A DNA stretch of 44,091 nucleotides, taken from the NCBI GenBank assembly GCA_002713215.1, contig PAVO01000044.1:1-44091 (forward strand), given 5' to 3'. The notes beneath the pieces were generated by a model that was given only the letters and a program-made list of their open reading frames with translations, was not told the DNA's origin and did not search any database. Made by a program: the position numbers and the translations under genes. The stretch comes from Crocinitomicaceae bacterium. GTDB taxonomy: Bacteria > Bacteroidota > Bacteroidia > Flavobacteriales_G > Salibacteraceae. Within the stretch, counting starts at the first letter, position 1; each line of letters begins with the position of its first letter. Of this stretch, positions 1-7,444 are shown one piece after another.

Positions 1-2
1 AG

Positions 3-70
3 AAGGAAAAGGTCTGTATCAGCGTATAAGCTTTGAAGCTTGGAGTGACCTGGTAGTGTACCTTTTCCTT
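3..70. other. Long-range inverted repeat at window edge
   Basis: AAGGAAAAGGT at 3-13 is exactly complementary to ACCTTTTCCTT at 60-70, and the right arm runs into a T-rich tract. In between lies the small palindrome AAGCTTTGAAGCTT. It could be the terminator of a gene outside the window, but the 46-nt loop is long for that. Confidence 0.4.
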
Positions 71-417
71 TTTAATTATAATTTCAAGATATCAATAACA
101 TCCTTTGCAAGTCTAAAGGAGTGTTCCTGAACCGATAATAATCGGAGCAGGAATGTATCGAAGCGGGCAAAATACTTTACCGCATGTCTATCCTTCGATA
201 CGATTTCTTATGTATTCTCAACTTGCCTTGGGGAAAGGTGATGAAATCACACAACATGACAAAATTTGATTCCATACTTAATGGTATTCGTTTTATTCGT
301 TGTCATCCTGAGTGCCCTGAGTTAAGCGAAGGATGTATCGAAGGAAACAACCGATGATAGTTAACCTTTTATCCCTATTTCACCCTTACTTTGGTTTAAA
401 GTAAATATACTTGCTTT
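71..417. repeat. Gene-free stretch with REP-like repeats
   Basis: No open reading frame is convincing here. Two diverged copies of one repeat are visible. Each begins TCCTGA and ends GGA-TGTATCGAAG (about 125-163 and 306-344). A piece of the same sequence lies inverted at 189-203 (TATCCTTCGATACGA). The first copy contains the perfect hairpin CCGAT-AATA-ATCGG at 132-145. The GTCATCCTGAG...CGAAGGAT pattern resembles extragenic repeats widespread in Bacteroidota, from memory. No clear promoter for the following peptidase was identified, although TATACTTG lies at 406-413. Confidence 0.5.
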
Positions 418-2838
418 ATGAGAAGCCTTCTTTTGATTTTCACTTTACTGCTGACACTAAATTCATTGGGTCAGGATTATCGGAGTTACATAAACGATCC
501 TAACCTCTATGCCCGTGAACGTTTTGTTGATTTTGAGCACGCCAACATCTCCCTGGAGTTTGAGCCCGAAGCAGGAAAGGTAATCGGCAAAGTGGTTCAT
601 ACCTTTAAACCACTTAGAACCGGAGTGGATACGCTTTACCTCGATGGGGTAAACATGGAGATTAAGGCAGTTGATTTAAATGGTACCAGCATTGAACATC
701 GCCTGTATAAAAAAGGACTTACACTATTATTTCCACGATCCTTAAGCAAGGACAGTACTTATAAACTGACTATTAGTTACGAGGCTAAACCACGTAAGGG
801 TCTATATTTTATTGGTTGGGACGATCCTACCAATCGCTGCCGAAAACAAATCTGGACACAGGGGCAGGGCATAGACAACCGACGTTGGGTACCGCTTTTT
901 GACAACATGGCCGATAAAATAAAAACAGATATCCTCATCACCTTCGATTCGTCTTACAAGGTGTTGTCCAATGGAAAACTAATTAATAAAATAGCTGACG
1001 GAAATGGTAACTCCACGTGGCACTATCAAATGGAAAAACCCCATTCGCCATACCTAATGATGTTGGGCATTGGAAAGTACGATATAACCACACGTAAGAG
1101 CAGCAGTGGAATTCCAATGAACCTTTATTCCTATCCTGAATATCCTGAACGCATTGAACCTACTTATCGTTTTTCGAAAGAAATTTTTGATTTCCTGGAA
1201 GAAGAAACTCGAGTACCTTATCCCTGGGGAAGCTACAGCCAGATTCCCGTTCAGGATTTTCCCTATGGGGCCATGGAAAATACTTCGGCTACCGTTTTCG
1301 GCGATTTTTACCATGTTGATTCCATTGGCTACAACGACAACAGCTATGTACACGTAAACGGACACGAACTGGCCCACCAGTGGTTTGGCGATTTGGTTAC
1401 TTCAACCACACCTGCCCATCATTGGTTGCACGAGAGTTTCGCTACCTATTACCATCACCTGGTGGTAAAAGAGTTTGTTGGAGAAGACAAATATTCGGAC
1501 ATGATGCGCCAAAACCGGGATGCTGCGCTAAACGGAACACAATCTGATTTTAAAGGAGTAGGACATTCGCAGAGTGGGAGCCATAGGCATTACCTCAAAG
1601 GAAGTTATGTGCTTCGTATGTTGCGTTACGTGGTAGGGGACGAGGATTTTAAAACCGGTATGCAGTACTACCTCGAAAACAATCAATACAAGAACGCAAC
1701 GACGCAGGACCTGGTTGATGCTTTTTCCATTTCCACCGGACGGTCCATCGGGTGGTTTATCGATCAATGGGTACTTCGCGGCGGTGAACCCAGCTACGAA
1801 GTGTCATTCGAAACTCCCAAGAAAGAACATAAGCATCGTTTGATTGTTAAGCAGGTTCAGGATACCACCTCCCTGGTAGCTACTTTTAAAATGCCTATTC
1901 AGATTAGGGTGTACTACCACGGCAAGAAAATAGACACCTTTAATCTCATGATTGAAAACAGTGTAGATACGTTCTACCTGCCTAAGCACATTCACCATGT
2001 TTTTTATGTGGTGTTCGACCCCAATAGTGAGGTGCTAAAATCTGTAAAATTTGAAAGACCATTGAAGTGGATTCTCGATCAGTCTACTCAGGCCCCTGAT
2101 ATGATTGACCGCTACGATGCATTGGTAGAGTTGCGCACCGTAGAGTATAAAAAGAAACAGGTTGTATTGCATGCTTCCCTTGCCAAAGAACAATTCTCCA
2201 AGGTTAGAATTGAAGCCATGAAGCAATTGATTGCCGAAGATCATTTGAGTCATCACGAGCATGTAGTTATTCTTGAGTCCGGCGATATGGAACTGCAAAA
2301 GGCCTTACTTCGGGCGCAGAGCAAACTGGAGGAAGACCTACAAGAAGAATACGAAGCCCTGTTAGAAGCTCCATCGTATGAGTTAATGGAATTGGCTTTG
2401 ATTCGCTTGTGCAGTAGCTACAGGGAAGATGCCGGGAAATATTTGGAACAAACCAGGAATGTATACGGAGGCGCGCGAGGAACTAACTTCAGGGTACAAT
2501 GGTTGGAAATTAAGTGGTTAACCACCCAAGACCAAAAAGCCATGGATGAACTGGTGGATATGACCTCCAATTCCTATGAATTCCTTACTCGGTTAAAAGC
2601 CATTGGTACCATAAAACGCTTAACCTATTGTGATGACAAACTAGTTATGAATCTTTGCCAGGGAATTCAAAAAGCAAATTGGAAATTGGCTGGTTCCTGT
2701 GGTAACCTGCTCAAATACTATTATAATCTCCCTGAATACAAGGAATTGGTTGAAACGACCGTTGCCAGCATTAAACTTTCTGATGAAGAGCGAAAGCGGG
2801 TTGAACGCTTTGTGGTGAAAATGGAGAAAAAGGATTAA
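418..2838 (+). CDS. M1 family zinc aminopeptidase
   Basis: This is a secreted or periplasmic aminopeptidase of the gluzincin M1 family, which removes N-terminal residues from peptides. Residues 1-18 form a signal peptide ending LGQ. The substrate-anchoring GAMEN motif is at residues 284-288. The zinc site HELAH is at 316-320, with the third ligand Glu at 339 inside WLHESFA, so the HExxH-x18-E spacing is exact. A YLKGSYVLRML segment supplies the usual catalytic tyrosine. The C-terminal third is helical and HEAT-like, as in the family. The length of 806 residues is normal for bacterial forms. The ATG start gives the signal peptide directly. The kinase gene follows 44 nt later and may be cotranscribed. 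Confidence 0.93.
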   Translation: MRSLLLIFTLLLTLNSLGQDYRSYINDPNLYARERFVDFEHANISLEFEPEAGKVIGKVVHTFKPLRTGVDTLYLDGVNMEIKAVDLNGTSIEHRLYKKGLTLLFPRSLSKDSTYKLTISYEAKPRKGLYFIGWDDPTNRCRKQIWTQGQGIDNRRWVPLFDNMADKIKTDILITFDSSYKVLSNGKLINKIADGNGNSTWHYQMEKPHSPYLMMLGIGKYDITTRKSSSGIPMNLYSYPEYPERIEPTYRFSKEIFDFLEEETRVPYPWGSYSQIPVQDFPYGAMENTSATVFGDFYHVDSIGYNDNSYVHVNGHELAHQWFGDLVTSTTPAHHWLHESFATYYHHLVVKEFVGEDKYSDMMRQNRDAALNGTQSDFKGVGHSQSGSHRHYLKGSYVLRMLRYVVGDEDFKTGMQYYLENNQYKNATTQDLVDAFSISTGRSIGWFIDQWVLRGGEPSYEVSFETPKKEHKHRLIVKQVQDTTSLVATFKMPIQIRVYYHGKKIDTFNLMIENSVDTFYLPKHIHHVFYVVFDPNSEVLKSVKFERPLKWILDQSTQAPDMIDRYDALVELRTVEYKKKQVVLHASLAKEQFSKVRIEAMKQLIAEDHLSHHEHVVILESGDMELQKALLRAQSKLEEDLQEEYEALLEAPSYELMELALIRLCSSYREDAGKYLEQTRNVYGGARGTNFRVQWLEIKWLTTQDQKAMDELVDMTSNSYEFLTRLKAIGTIKRLTYCDDKLVMNLCQGIQKANWKLAGSCGNLLKYYYNLPEYKELVETTVASIKLSDEERKRVERFVVKMEKKD

Positions 2839-2882
2839 TTAGAGCCGGTTTTTTGGAAAATTATTTTGGTTTGGTAAAAGCG

Positions 2883-4547
2883 ATGAGGATAAGGTATTGG
2901 AGTTCAGTACTTTTGATCTGTTGTGCAATTACCGGGGTAGGGAGCCCCGTTAATAGTGACTCACTTCTTCACGAGGCTGAACTCTACGATTTAAATGGTA
3001 ATTACGATGACGAACTTCATATCCTGTTTTACCTGGATAGCATTAGCGTTGCCGAGAACGACTACGATTTAAAGGTAAAAGTTGAACTGAGAAAGGCTGA
3101 ACTTTTTAGGGGCATTAGAAACTATCAGTTGGCGATAAGTACACTTGATAAACTCAATGGTTTTGTAAAAGATAACGACAGCCGTTCCAGGCTAGAGTCT
3201 TTGTCGTTAAGGGCAGGAATTATGCTCGAATTAAAGTATCCCGATTCGGTTCGGACGATTTGCAATAAAATTCTTAGCGAACCATCCAACAGTGATTTCT
3301 ACCTGGGTAAAAAAGGGGATGCGTTGATATTGTTGGGAGTCGTAGAAAAAGAGCAGAATCCTGATAAAGCCATTCATTTGTTGAATCGGGCCCTCAGTAT
3401 TTTTGAAAAGCTTGGAAACGAATCGAGAATGGGGTTGGTCTATTTTAATCTTGGTGGTGCTTATTATGAAATTGGAGATATGGATAACGCTCTGAAGTAT
3501 GCAAGAGAGTTGGAAGCTATTGGGGCAAAAAACAACCTGCACGGCTTTCTTCGAAGTTCTAAAAACATGCAAAGGCGTGTTTACCTTAAGATGGAGAACA
3601 TTCAGGGGCTCTATCGGGTATCGGTGGAATTGGACAGCTTATACCAGTTCAATTTCGATGCGAAGGGAAAGGCCGAAAAGGAATTGTACAAACGAGCTCA
3701 GGAATTGCAACAACAGGAAATTTCCTTGTTGAATGATGTGGTTAAACAAATGTCGGGCTGGGTAACCATTTCCATCGTTGTTGCCATAATCCTGCTTCTA
3801 GTGGTGGTTTTCCTAATGTGGAGAAATAACGTCGAGCACAACAAAAACTTAAAAGTTAAGGAGGAGCTCATTCAAACCAAGGACAAAATTCTTTCCGTAA
3901 TCAGTCACGACTTAAGGTCACCTTTTGCCCACATGTTGACCTTTTTAGCATTTGGTGACGAAGGGCTTACCCAGGAAGAGAAGAAACAGATTAATGAAGA
4001 ACAGTATAACAGTACTCAGAATGCCTTGTTTATGCTCGATAATCTCTTGTTCTGGGCCCATTCGCAGTCCAATGGAATGCATGTATCTTCAAAATTGATC
4101 AACCTAAAACATAGCATACAAAACCTGGTGGAGCAAGCCAATTCCGGTAAGCACCTTAAGGATATAGAAATTATCAATAAGTGCGAAGCTTCGACGGTAA
4201 GCATTGATGAAAATATATTGCATATCATCTTGAGGAACTTCCTCTCCAATGCGGTTAAGTACAGCCCTAAGGGCAGTAAAGTGTTTGTCGATTGTGAGTC
4301 AACGGAAAAATCCTTAACCATTCGGGTAGTGGATGAGGGGGTGGGAATGCCTCAATCCGTTATTGATTTGCTGGAGAGTAACATAGGTTCCATTGAATCG
4401 GAGCGGGGAACGGAAAACGAAAAAGGAGCCGGCCTGGGCTTAAAACTCTGTATTGAATTTGCAGCCAGCATTGGAGCGACCTTAAAATTCAAAAGAAACC
4501 CGGAGAAGGGAACTACGGCCATGCTGGTTGTCCCAATCAAGGGCTAA
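2883..4547 (+). CDS. TPR-containing sensor histidine kinase
   Basis: This is a membrane sensor kinase. A signal peptide or N-terminal membrane segment is followed by a periplasmic TPR-like helical region (about residues 30-270), one transmembrane helix near 292-315 and a kinase core. The H-box SHDLRSP has the phosphorylated His at 342. The N-box NFLSNAVKYS begins at 452, DEGVGM (G1) at 484 and GAGLGL (G2) at 515. No receiver domain or response regulator lies next to it, so its partner is elsewhere. I chose the ATG at 2883, since an upstream TTG would put charged residues before the hydrophobic leader. Tetratricopeptide sensor kinases of this layout are common in Bacteroidota. The signal sensed is unknown. 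Confidence 0.88.
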   Translation: MRIRYWSSVLLICCAITGVGSPVNSDSLLHEAELYDLNGNYDDELHILFYLDSISVAENDYDLKVKVELRKAELFRGIRNYQLAISTLDKLNGFVKDNDSRSRLESLSLRAGIMLELKYPDSVRTICNKILSEPSNSDFYLGKKGDALILLGVVEKEQNPDKAIHLLNRALSIFEKLGNESRMGLVYFNLGGAYYEIGDMDNALKYARELEAIGAKNNLHGFLRSSKNMQRRVYLKMENIQGLYRVSVELDSLYQFNFDAKGKAEKELYKRAQELQQQEISLLNDVVKQMSGWVTISIVVAIILLLVVVFLMWRNNVEHNKNLKVKEELIQTKDKILSVISHDLRSPFAHMLTFLAFGDEGLTQEEKKQINEEQYNSTQNALFMLDNLLFWAHSQSNGMHVSSKLINLKHSIQNLVEQANSGKHLKDIEIINKCEASTVSIDENILHIILRNFLSNAVKYSPKGSKVFVDCESTEKSLTIRVVDEGVGMPQSVIDLLESNIGSIESERGTENEKGAGLGLKLCIEFAASIGATLKFKRNPEKGTTAMLVVPIKG

Positions 4548-4595
4548 ACGCGTGGTTAACCAATAATCATTTTTCATTTTAATGAATGGCTAATT

Positions 4596-4633
4596 CTAAG
4601 GTATCGCTTAGGAAAAACTAAGGTGTCGCTTAG
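4596..4633. promoter_or_regulatory. Tandem operator-like palindromes
   Basis: CTAAGGTATCGCTTAG (4596-4611) and CTAAGGTGTCGCTTAG (4618-4633) are two 16-nt copies differing at one base. Each has inverted CTAAG/CTTAG ends, and they repeat with a 22-nt period, about two helical turns. They end 22 nt upstream of a TAnnTTTG promoter element, a fitting place for a transcription factor that activates or represses the small gene at 4701. The cognate protein is not identified. Confidence 0.6.
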
Positions 4634-4655
4634 TGTTTAAGGATTTTGTGTGTTA

Positions 4656-4700
4656 TAACTTTGATACATAAATGATTATGTTTAATAAAGTATCAGAGTT
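4656..4700 (+). promoter_or_regulatory. Promoter -7 element and inverted repeat
   Basis: TAACTTTG at 4656-4663 fits the Bacteroidota -7 consensus TAnnTTTG. It overlaps the left arm of an inverted repeat: AACTTTGATAC at 4657-4667 against GTATCAGAGTT at 4690-4700, with 10 of 11 positions paired. The right arm abuts the start codon at 4701. The arms may form a repressor operator or a leader hairpin controlling translation. No clear -33 TTG is seen at the usual distance. Confidence 0.5.
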
Positions 4701-4853
4701 ATGAGCAAAAAAACAGGACAACGGGGACAAGGAGATCGCGGTGGTTGGCCCTCAACAACAGATAATGAATCAGGAAAAGGAAGAAGCAATAACCCATCGA
4801 GAGGAAATCAAACTTCTAGAGAATCCGGTTCTTCAAAGTCTGGGAAGAAGTAG
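4701..4853 (+). CDS. Small Gly/Ser/Asn-rich protein, 50 aa
   Basis: This 50-codon gene starts with ATG directly after an inverted-repeat operator. The product is hydrophilic and rich in Gly, Ser, Asn, Lys and Arg, with a central GGWPSTT block followed by SGKGRSNNPSRGN. I recall similar tiny proteins with GWPSTTG and GGGRGNNPP motifs scattered through Bacteroidota genomes, but know no function for them. No signal peptide or membrane segment is present and the chain is probably disordered. The dedicated promoter and the two kinds of palindrome upstream argue that it is a real, regulated gene. It sits just outside the retron cassette, whose first base is about 90 nt downstream. Confidence 0.7.
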   Translation: MSKKTGQRGQGDRGGWPSTTDNESGKGRSNNPSRGNQTSRESGSSKSGKK

Positions 4854-4889
4854 AGTTTTCTTTTTAGATAAAAAGGTAAAGGTTTTGAT

Positions 4890-4910
4890 AACCAACCCTA
4901 TTGGTAGGTT
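4890..4910 (+). other. Hairpin between small gene and retron cassette
   Basis: AACCAACC (4890-4897) pairs with GGTAGGTT (4903-4910) except for one A-A mismatch, around a CTATT loop. It may end transcription of the small gene, although no T-run follows. It lies 30 nt before the left boundary of the retron cassette, so it could instead be part of the insertion target. Confidence 0.35.
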
Positions 4911-4960
4911 ATAAATACGTTTTGTTACTATAAATACAAGTTATCTGCAAGCTAAATAGA

Positions 4961-5815
4961 ATGACCACAATAGAGGCAATATCAATTTTAAACAAGGTCT
5001 TTAAAACCAAAAAATGGACAGAAGCTGATTTAGATGAATTTGTCTTCGATAATTTCTGTGTTCTTCTCGACAATTTGAACGAATCGCAAAGGTCTCTTGT
5101 TGTGGAATTAATAGAACGATATTGTTGGATTTCTTTGAGTGAATATCCTGAAAGAATCCTCAAAGCGCTTGAGTATGTTGAAGATGAAAAGTTAAACCAA
5201 TTAAAGACTGTATACCTATTCCCGATTGTAAAGCCTAAAGATGAAGGAAAATTTAAAAGTGCTCAATTCCTTATGTACCAAATCAAGGTTTTTAAAAGAC
5301 ATTTGAAAAAATACACTCATATTAAATTTAAATTCATTTCGAAGTTTAAGGATTTAACGACACCTTCATTTTCAATTAAAGAAGGAGAAGCCCTTTTTCT
5401 GATTGATGATTATATAGGCTCTGGTGAGACTTTTGAAGAATGTATAACTGAAATTAAAAAAAACAAGAATATTACAAACGAACGAATAAATACCGTTACA
5501 ATCGCTTGCCAAGCTGATACCCTTGATTTATTGAAGGAGGATGGAATTTCCTGTTACACGGATTTTCAATCAGAAAAAGGAATCTCAGATTCAAAACCGT
5601 CATCACTAGTTCAAGAAAAAATTGATATAATGCTTGAAATCGAAAAATTAATTCCGGGCGGAAGTCACGTAAGTTTAGGATACAAAGAATCAGAGGCATT
5701 AATCACATTAGCTAGAACTCCAGATAATACGTTTCCAATATTTTGGAAAACATATCGAGTGGGAATGCAGAAATATGACGCACCATTTTCGCGAGAAGAA
5801 ACTGTGGAACTATGA
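4961..5815 (+). CDS. Retron effector, phosphoribosyltransferase-like
   Basis: The 284-residue protein has a PRPP-loop-like motif, LIDDYIGSGETF, with Asp149, Asp150, Gly153, Gly155 and Thr157. It is preceded by a beta strand and followed by a helix, as in type I phosphoribosyltransferases. The remainder matches no metabolic PRTase I recognise. Its position ahead of a small winged-helix protein, a structured RNA and a retron reverse transcriptase matches the PRTase-effector retrons (type III in the published retron classification, from memory). In such systems the effector is held inactive by the msDNA complex and released on phage attack, so this is probably the toxic arm. Its ATGA overlap with the next gene indicates translational coupling. 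Codon use is A+T-rich compared with the flanking housekeeping genes. The toxic reaction is unknown. Confidence 0.75.
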   Translation: MTTIEAISILNKVFKTKKWTEADLDEFVFDNFCVLLDNLNESQRSLVVELIERYCWISLSEYPERILKALEYVEDEKLNQLKTVYLFPIVKPKDEGKFKSAQFLMYQIKVFKRHLKKYTHIKFKFISKFKDLTTPSFSIKEGEALFLIDDYIGSGETFEECITEIKKNKNITNERINTVTIACQADTLDLLKEDGISCYTDFQSEKGISDSKPSSLVQEKIDIMLEIEKLIPGGSHVSLGYKESEALITLARTPDNTFPIFWKTYRVGMQKYDAPFSREETVEL

Positions 5816-6126
5816 CAGAAAAAAAGAAAATACTTTTATTGGATATTATTGACCGAAAGGCTAATATTAAATTAATGATACATGAAGGATCTTCGTTCAA
5901 AGAAATTTCACAAATATTGGAAGCTCTTGAAAAAGAAGCCTATATAGAATATCAGAATCAAAAAATTAGATTAACACAAAAAGGTTCGAATTATTTAAAT
6001 GAAAGTAAAAACTTAATTAAAAAACGAGATAAAGAAACTTGGATTGAACCAGAAAGTAAGAATAAAATACCTAAGCTGGAAAAAGGTTTTATATTTTTAC
6101 CAAATCAAAATGAAATCCATTTTTAG
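5812..6126 (+). CDS. Retron accessory winged-helix protein
   Basis: This 104-residue basic protein has the predicted pattern of a winged helix in residues 1-65: IDRKANIKLMIHEG, then SFKEISQILEALEKEAYIEY, then RLTQKGSNYL as the wing. MarR-like folds often end in such an LTxKG element. It starts inside the stop of the PRTase-like gene (ATGA), so the two are made together and probably form one complex. Retron operons of the PRTase and deoxyribosyltransferase kinds usually include a small DNA-binding partner of this size. The final codons (Ile-His-Phe-stop, 6115-6126) lie inside the a1 arm of the retron RNA, so translation of this gene runs into the RNA structure. Confidence 0.68.
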   Translation: MTEKKKILLLDIIDRKANIKLMIHEGSSFKEISQILEALEKEAYIEYQNQKIRLTQKGSNYLNESKNLIKKRDKETWIEPESKNKIPKLEKGFIFLPNQNEIHF

Positions 6127-6297
6127 CTCAATAAAATTCGGGTGGTGATGTCACCGACCCTTGTTGAGAACATTATTTCAAGCTTAAGCAGCTTTTAAAA
6201 TTTAAAATCAGAGATATTTAAATTTCAAATGCTGCTTTATTCCGAACGGGGGCTGCCTTGCGGTCCCCCGTTCTTTTGGACTAAAAAACTATGGATT
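6114..6297 (+). ncRNA. Retron msr-msd RNA
   Basis: The 164-nt gap between the winged-helix and reverse transcriptase genes is full of structure. Arm a1, AATCCATTTTTAG (6114-6126), pairs with a2, CTAAAAAACTATGGATT (6281-6297), leaving a short bulge. A TTAGC follows a1 as in known retrons, which makes G6126 the likely branch guanosine. The msr region has an outer CTCAA (6127-6131)/TTGAG (6164-6168) stem and an inner hairpin GGGT-GGTGA (6140-6148)/TCACC-G-ACCC (6151-6160). The probable msd has two hairpins. One is AAGCAGC (6186-6192)/GCTGCTT (6231-6237), continued by a long A+T-rich imperfect stem. The other is a strong GAACGGGGG (6244-6252)/CCCCCGTTC (6265-6273) stem. The exact msd ends cannot be fixed by eye. 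Confidence 0.8.
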
Positions 6298-7349
6298 ACA
6301 ACAAATACAAGACTCAATTTTCAGCCAAAGCCAAGAATGCTGGCTACTCGGAAGATAATATTAGCAGGTGCCTTGCTTATGCCAAGCCAATTTTAGAAGA
6401 GGGATATCCAGTAATTTTTAATACCACTCATTTAAGCTCATTAGTTGGTTATAATAAAAACTATCTAAAAAGAGCGGTTGCCTATCAAAAATACTTTTAT
6501 CGAGAGTTCTCCATAACGAAGAAAAATGGAGAACTTAGAACTCTACGTGAACCTTTACCAAGCCTAAAGGAAATCCAAAGTTGGATTCTAAATAATATCT
6601 TATATAAGCATGAAGTTAGTAGGTATGCTAAAGGTTATATTCCAAAACGCAGTATTAAGGATCATGCTAAATACCACACCAACGAATTGAAGGTATTAAC
6701 ACTGGATATAAAAAGTTTTTTTGATTCTATTTCATTTGGCCAAGTAGAAGCAATTTTTTCAAATATTGGCTATTCCAATATCGTTTCTAACCTTTTGGCT
6801 AAGCTTTGCTTTTTGGAAAAAAATCTTCCTCAAGGTGCTCCAACGAGTCCATGTATTTCCAACATTTTATTGTTAGAATTTGATAATGTTATATCAGCTT
6901 ACTGCTCTGAAAAAAAAATAAAGTATACTAGGTATGCTGATGATTTGGCGTTTTCTGGAGATGTAAAAAAAACAGCTCTAATAAAACTAGTTCGTTCGGA
7001 ACTAAAAAAACTTGGACTCAGGTTGAATAACCAAAAAATTAAACTGATGAAGCAAAGTCAGCCTCAAATAATTTCAGGGATTATTGTCAACAAGAAAGTT
7101 CAAGTTCCTAAAAAGAATAGAAATAAGATTCGTAATGAAATGTTCTATATCAAGAAATTTGGTTTTCAAAGTCACATGGAAAAGACTAAACAAACGAAGA
7201 GCAATTATTTAAAACATTTGATTGGAAGAATTAATTATCTACTTACCCTGAACCCAAAGGATACTGAATTCTTGGAATATAAAAAAATATTATACCAACT
7301 GGAATCGACAGCAGATAACAGCACCCAAATGAGTAATAGGCCGAGTTAA
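6291..7349 (+). CDS. Retron reverse transcriptase
   Basis: The enzyme copies part of its own RNA into branched msDNA. All core motifs are present. They are LRTLREPLPSLKEIQSWI (motif 1), the HAKYH element at residues 125-129 in the place of the retron NAxxH, DIKSFFDSI with catalytic Asp139, QGAPTSP at 181-187, YADD at 215-218, and LNNQKIKLMKQSQPQIISG with an SG in place of the usual TG. A length of 352 residues is normal for retron enzymes and too short for group II intron proteins, and no maturase domain follows. The ATG at 6291 lies within the a2 arm of the RNA. The last 12 codons overlap the left arm of an attC-like site, so the C-terminal tail is recombination-site sequence. Confidence 0.93.
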   Translation: MDYNKYKTQFSAKAKNAGYSEDNISRCLAYAKPILEEGYPVIFNTTHLSSLVGYNKNYLKRAVAYQKYFYREFSITKKNGELRTLREPLPSLKEIQSWILNNILYKHEVSRYAKGYIPKRSIKDHAKYHTNELKVLTLDIKSFFDSISFGQVEAIFSNIGYSNIVSNLLAKLCFLEKNLPQGAPTSPCISNILLLEFDNVISAYCSEKKIKYTRYADDLAFSGDVKKTALIKLVRSELKKLGLRLNNQKIKLMKQSQPQIISGIIVNKKVQVPKKNRNKIRNEMFYIKKFGFQSHMEKTKQTKSNYLKHLIGRINYLLTLNPKDTEFLEYKKILYQLESTADNSTQMSNRPS

Positions 7350-7444
7350 GATAATTTGAAACGAATGAGATTTAATAACCCAAACCCGAGAACCGGAGAT
7401 TGTACCCCGAAAGGCCTACTACTCATGGCTGCGGGGCGTTAGCC
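7313..7444 (+). repeat. attC-like recombination site 1
   Basis: This imperfect palindrome of 132 nt closes the retron cassette. The left arm reads AGATAAC, AGCACCC, then ATGAGTAATAGGCC (7329-7342). The right arm reads GGCCTACTACTCAT (7413-7426), then GGCTGCGGGGC, then GTTAGCC (7438-7444). The ATGAGTAATAGGCC and GGCCTACTACTCAT arms pair except at one base. The outer TAAC/GTTA boxes and the asymmetrical spacer are typical of attC. The predicted crossover is between G7438 and T7439. The centre contains AATTTGAAACG and ATTTAATAA, also found in the second site. Confidence 0.68.

Larger units (their letters stand above)
4941..7438 (+). mobile_element. Integron-type cassette 1 carrying the retron
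   Basis: The boundaries are inferred from terminal boxes. GTTATCTGC at 4940-4948 is the exact reverse complement of GCAGATAAC at 7311-7319, the left box of the attC-like palindrome that ends this unit at 7438. In integron cassettes the first bases (TTRRRY) are complementary to the left box of the cassette's own attC, which is what is seen. The element contains only the PRTase-like gene, the winged-helix gene, the retron RNA and the reverse transcriptase, all on one strand. The first ATG is 20 nt inside. The left insertion point GTTAT also fits the GWTMW pattern recalled for secondary integrase sites. No integrase lies in the window. Confidence 0.65.

Noticed and set aside
4961..5815. A biosynthetic phosphoribosyltransferase (ComF, orotate or purine type)
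   Set aside because: Only the PRPP loop fits; the rest does not match these enzymes, and the gene overlaps a winged-helix gene in a retron operon.
6291..7349. Group II intron or diversity-generating retroelement reverse transcriptase
   Set aside because: No maturase or endonuclease domain, no intron ends, no template/variable repeat pair seen, and a structured RNA with a1/a2 arms lies directly upstream.
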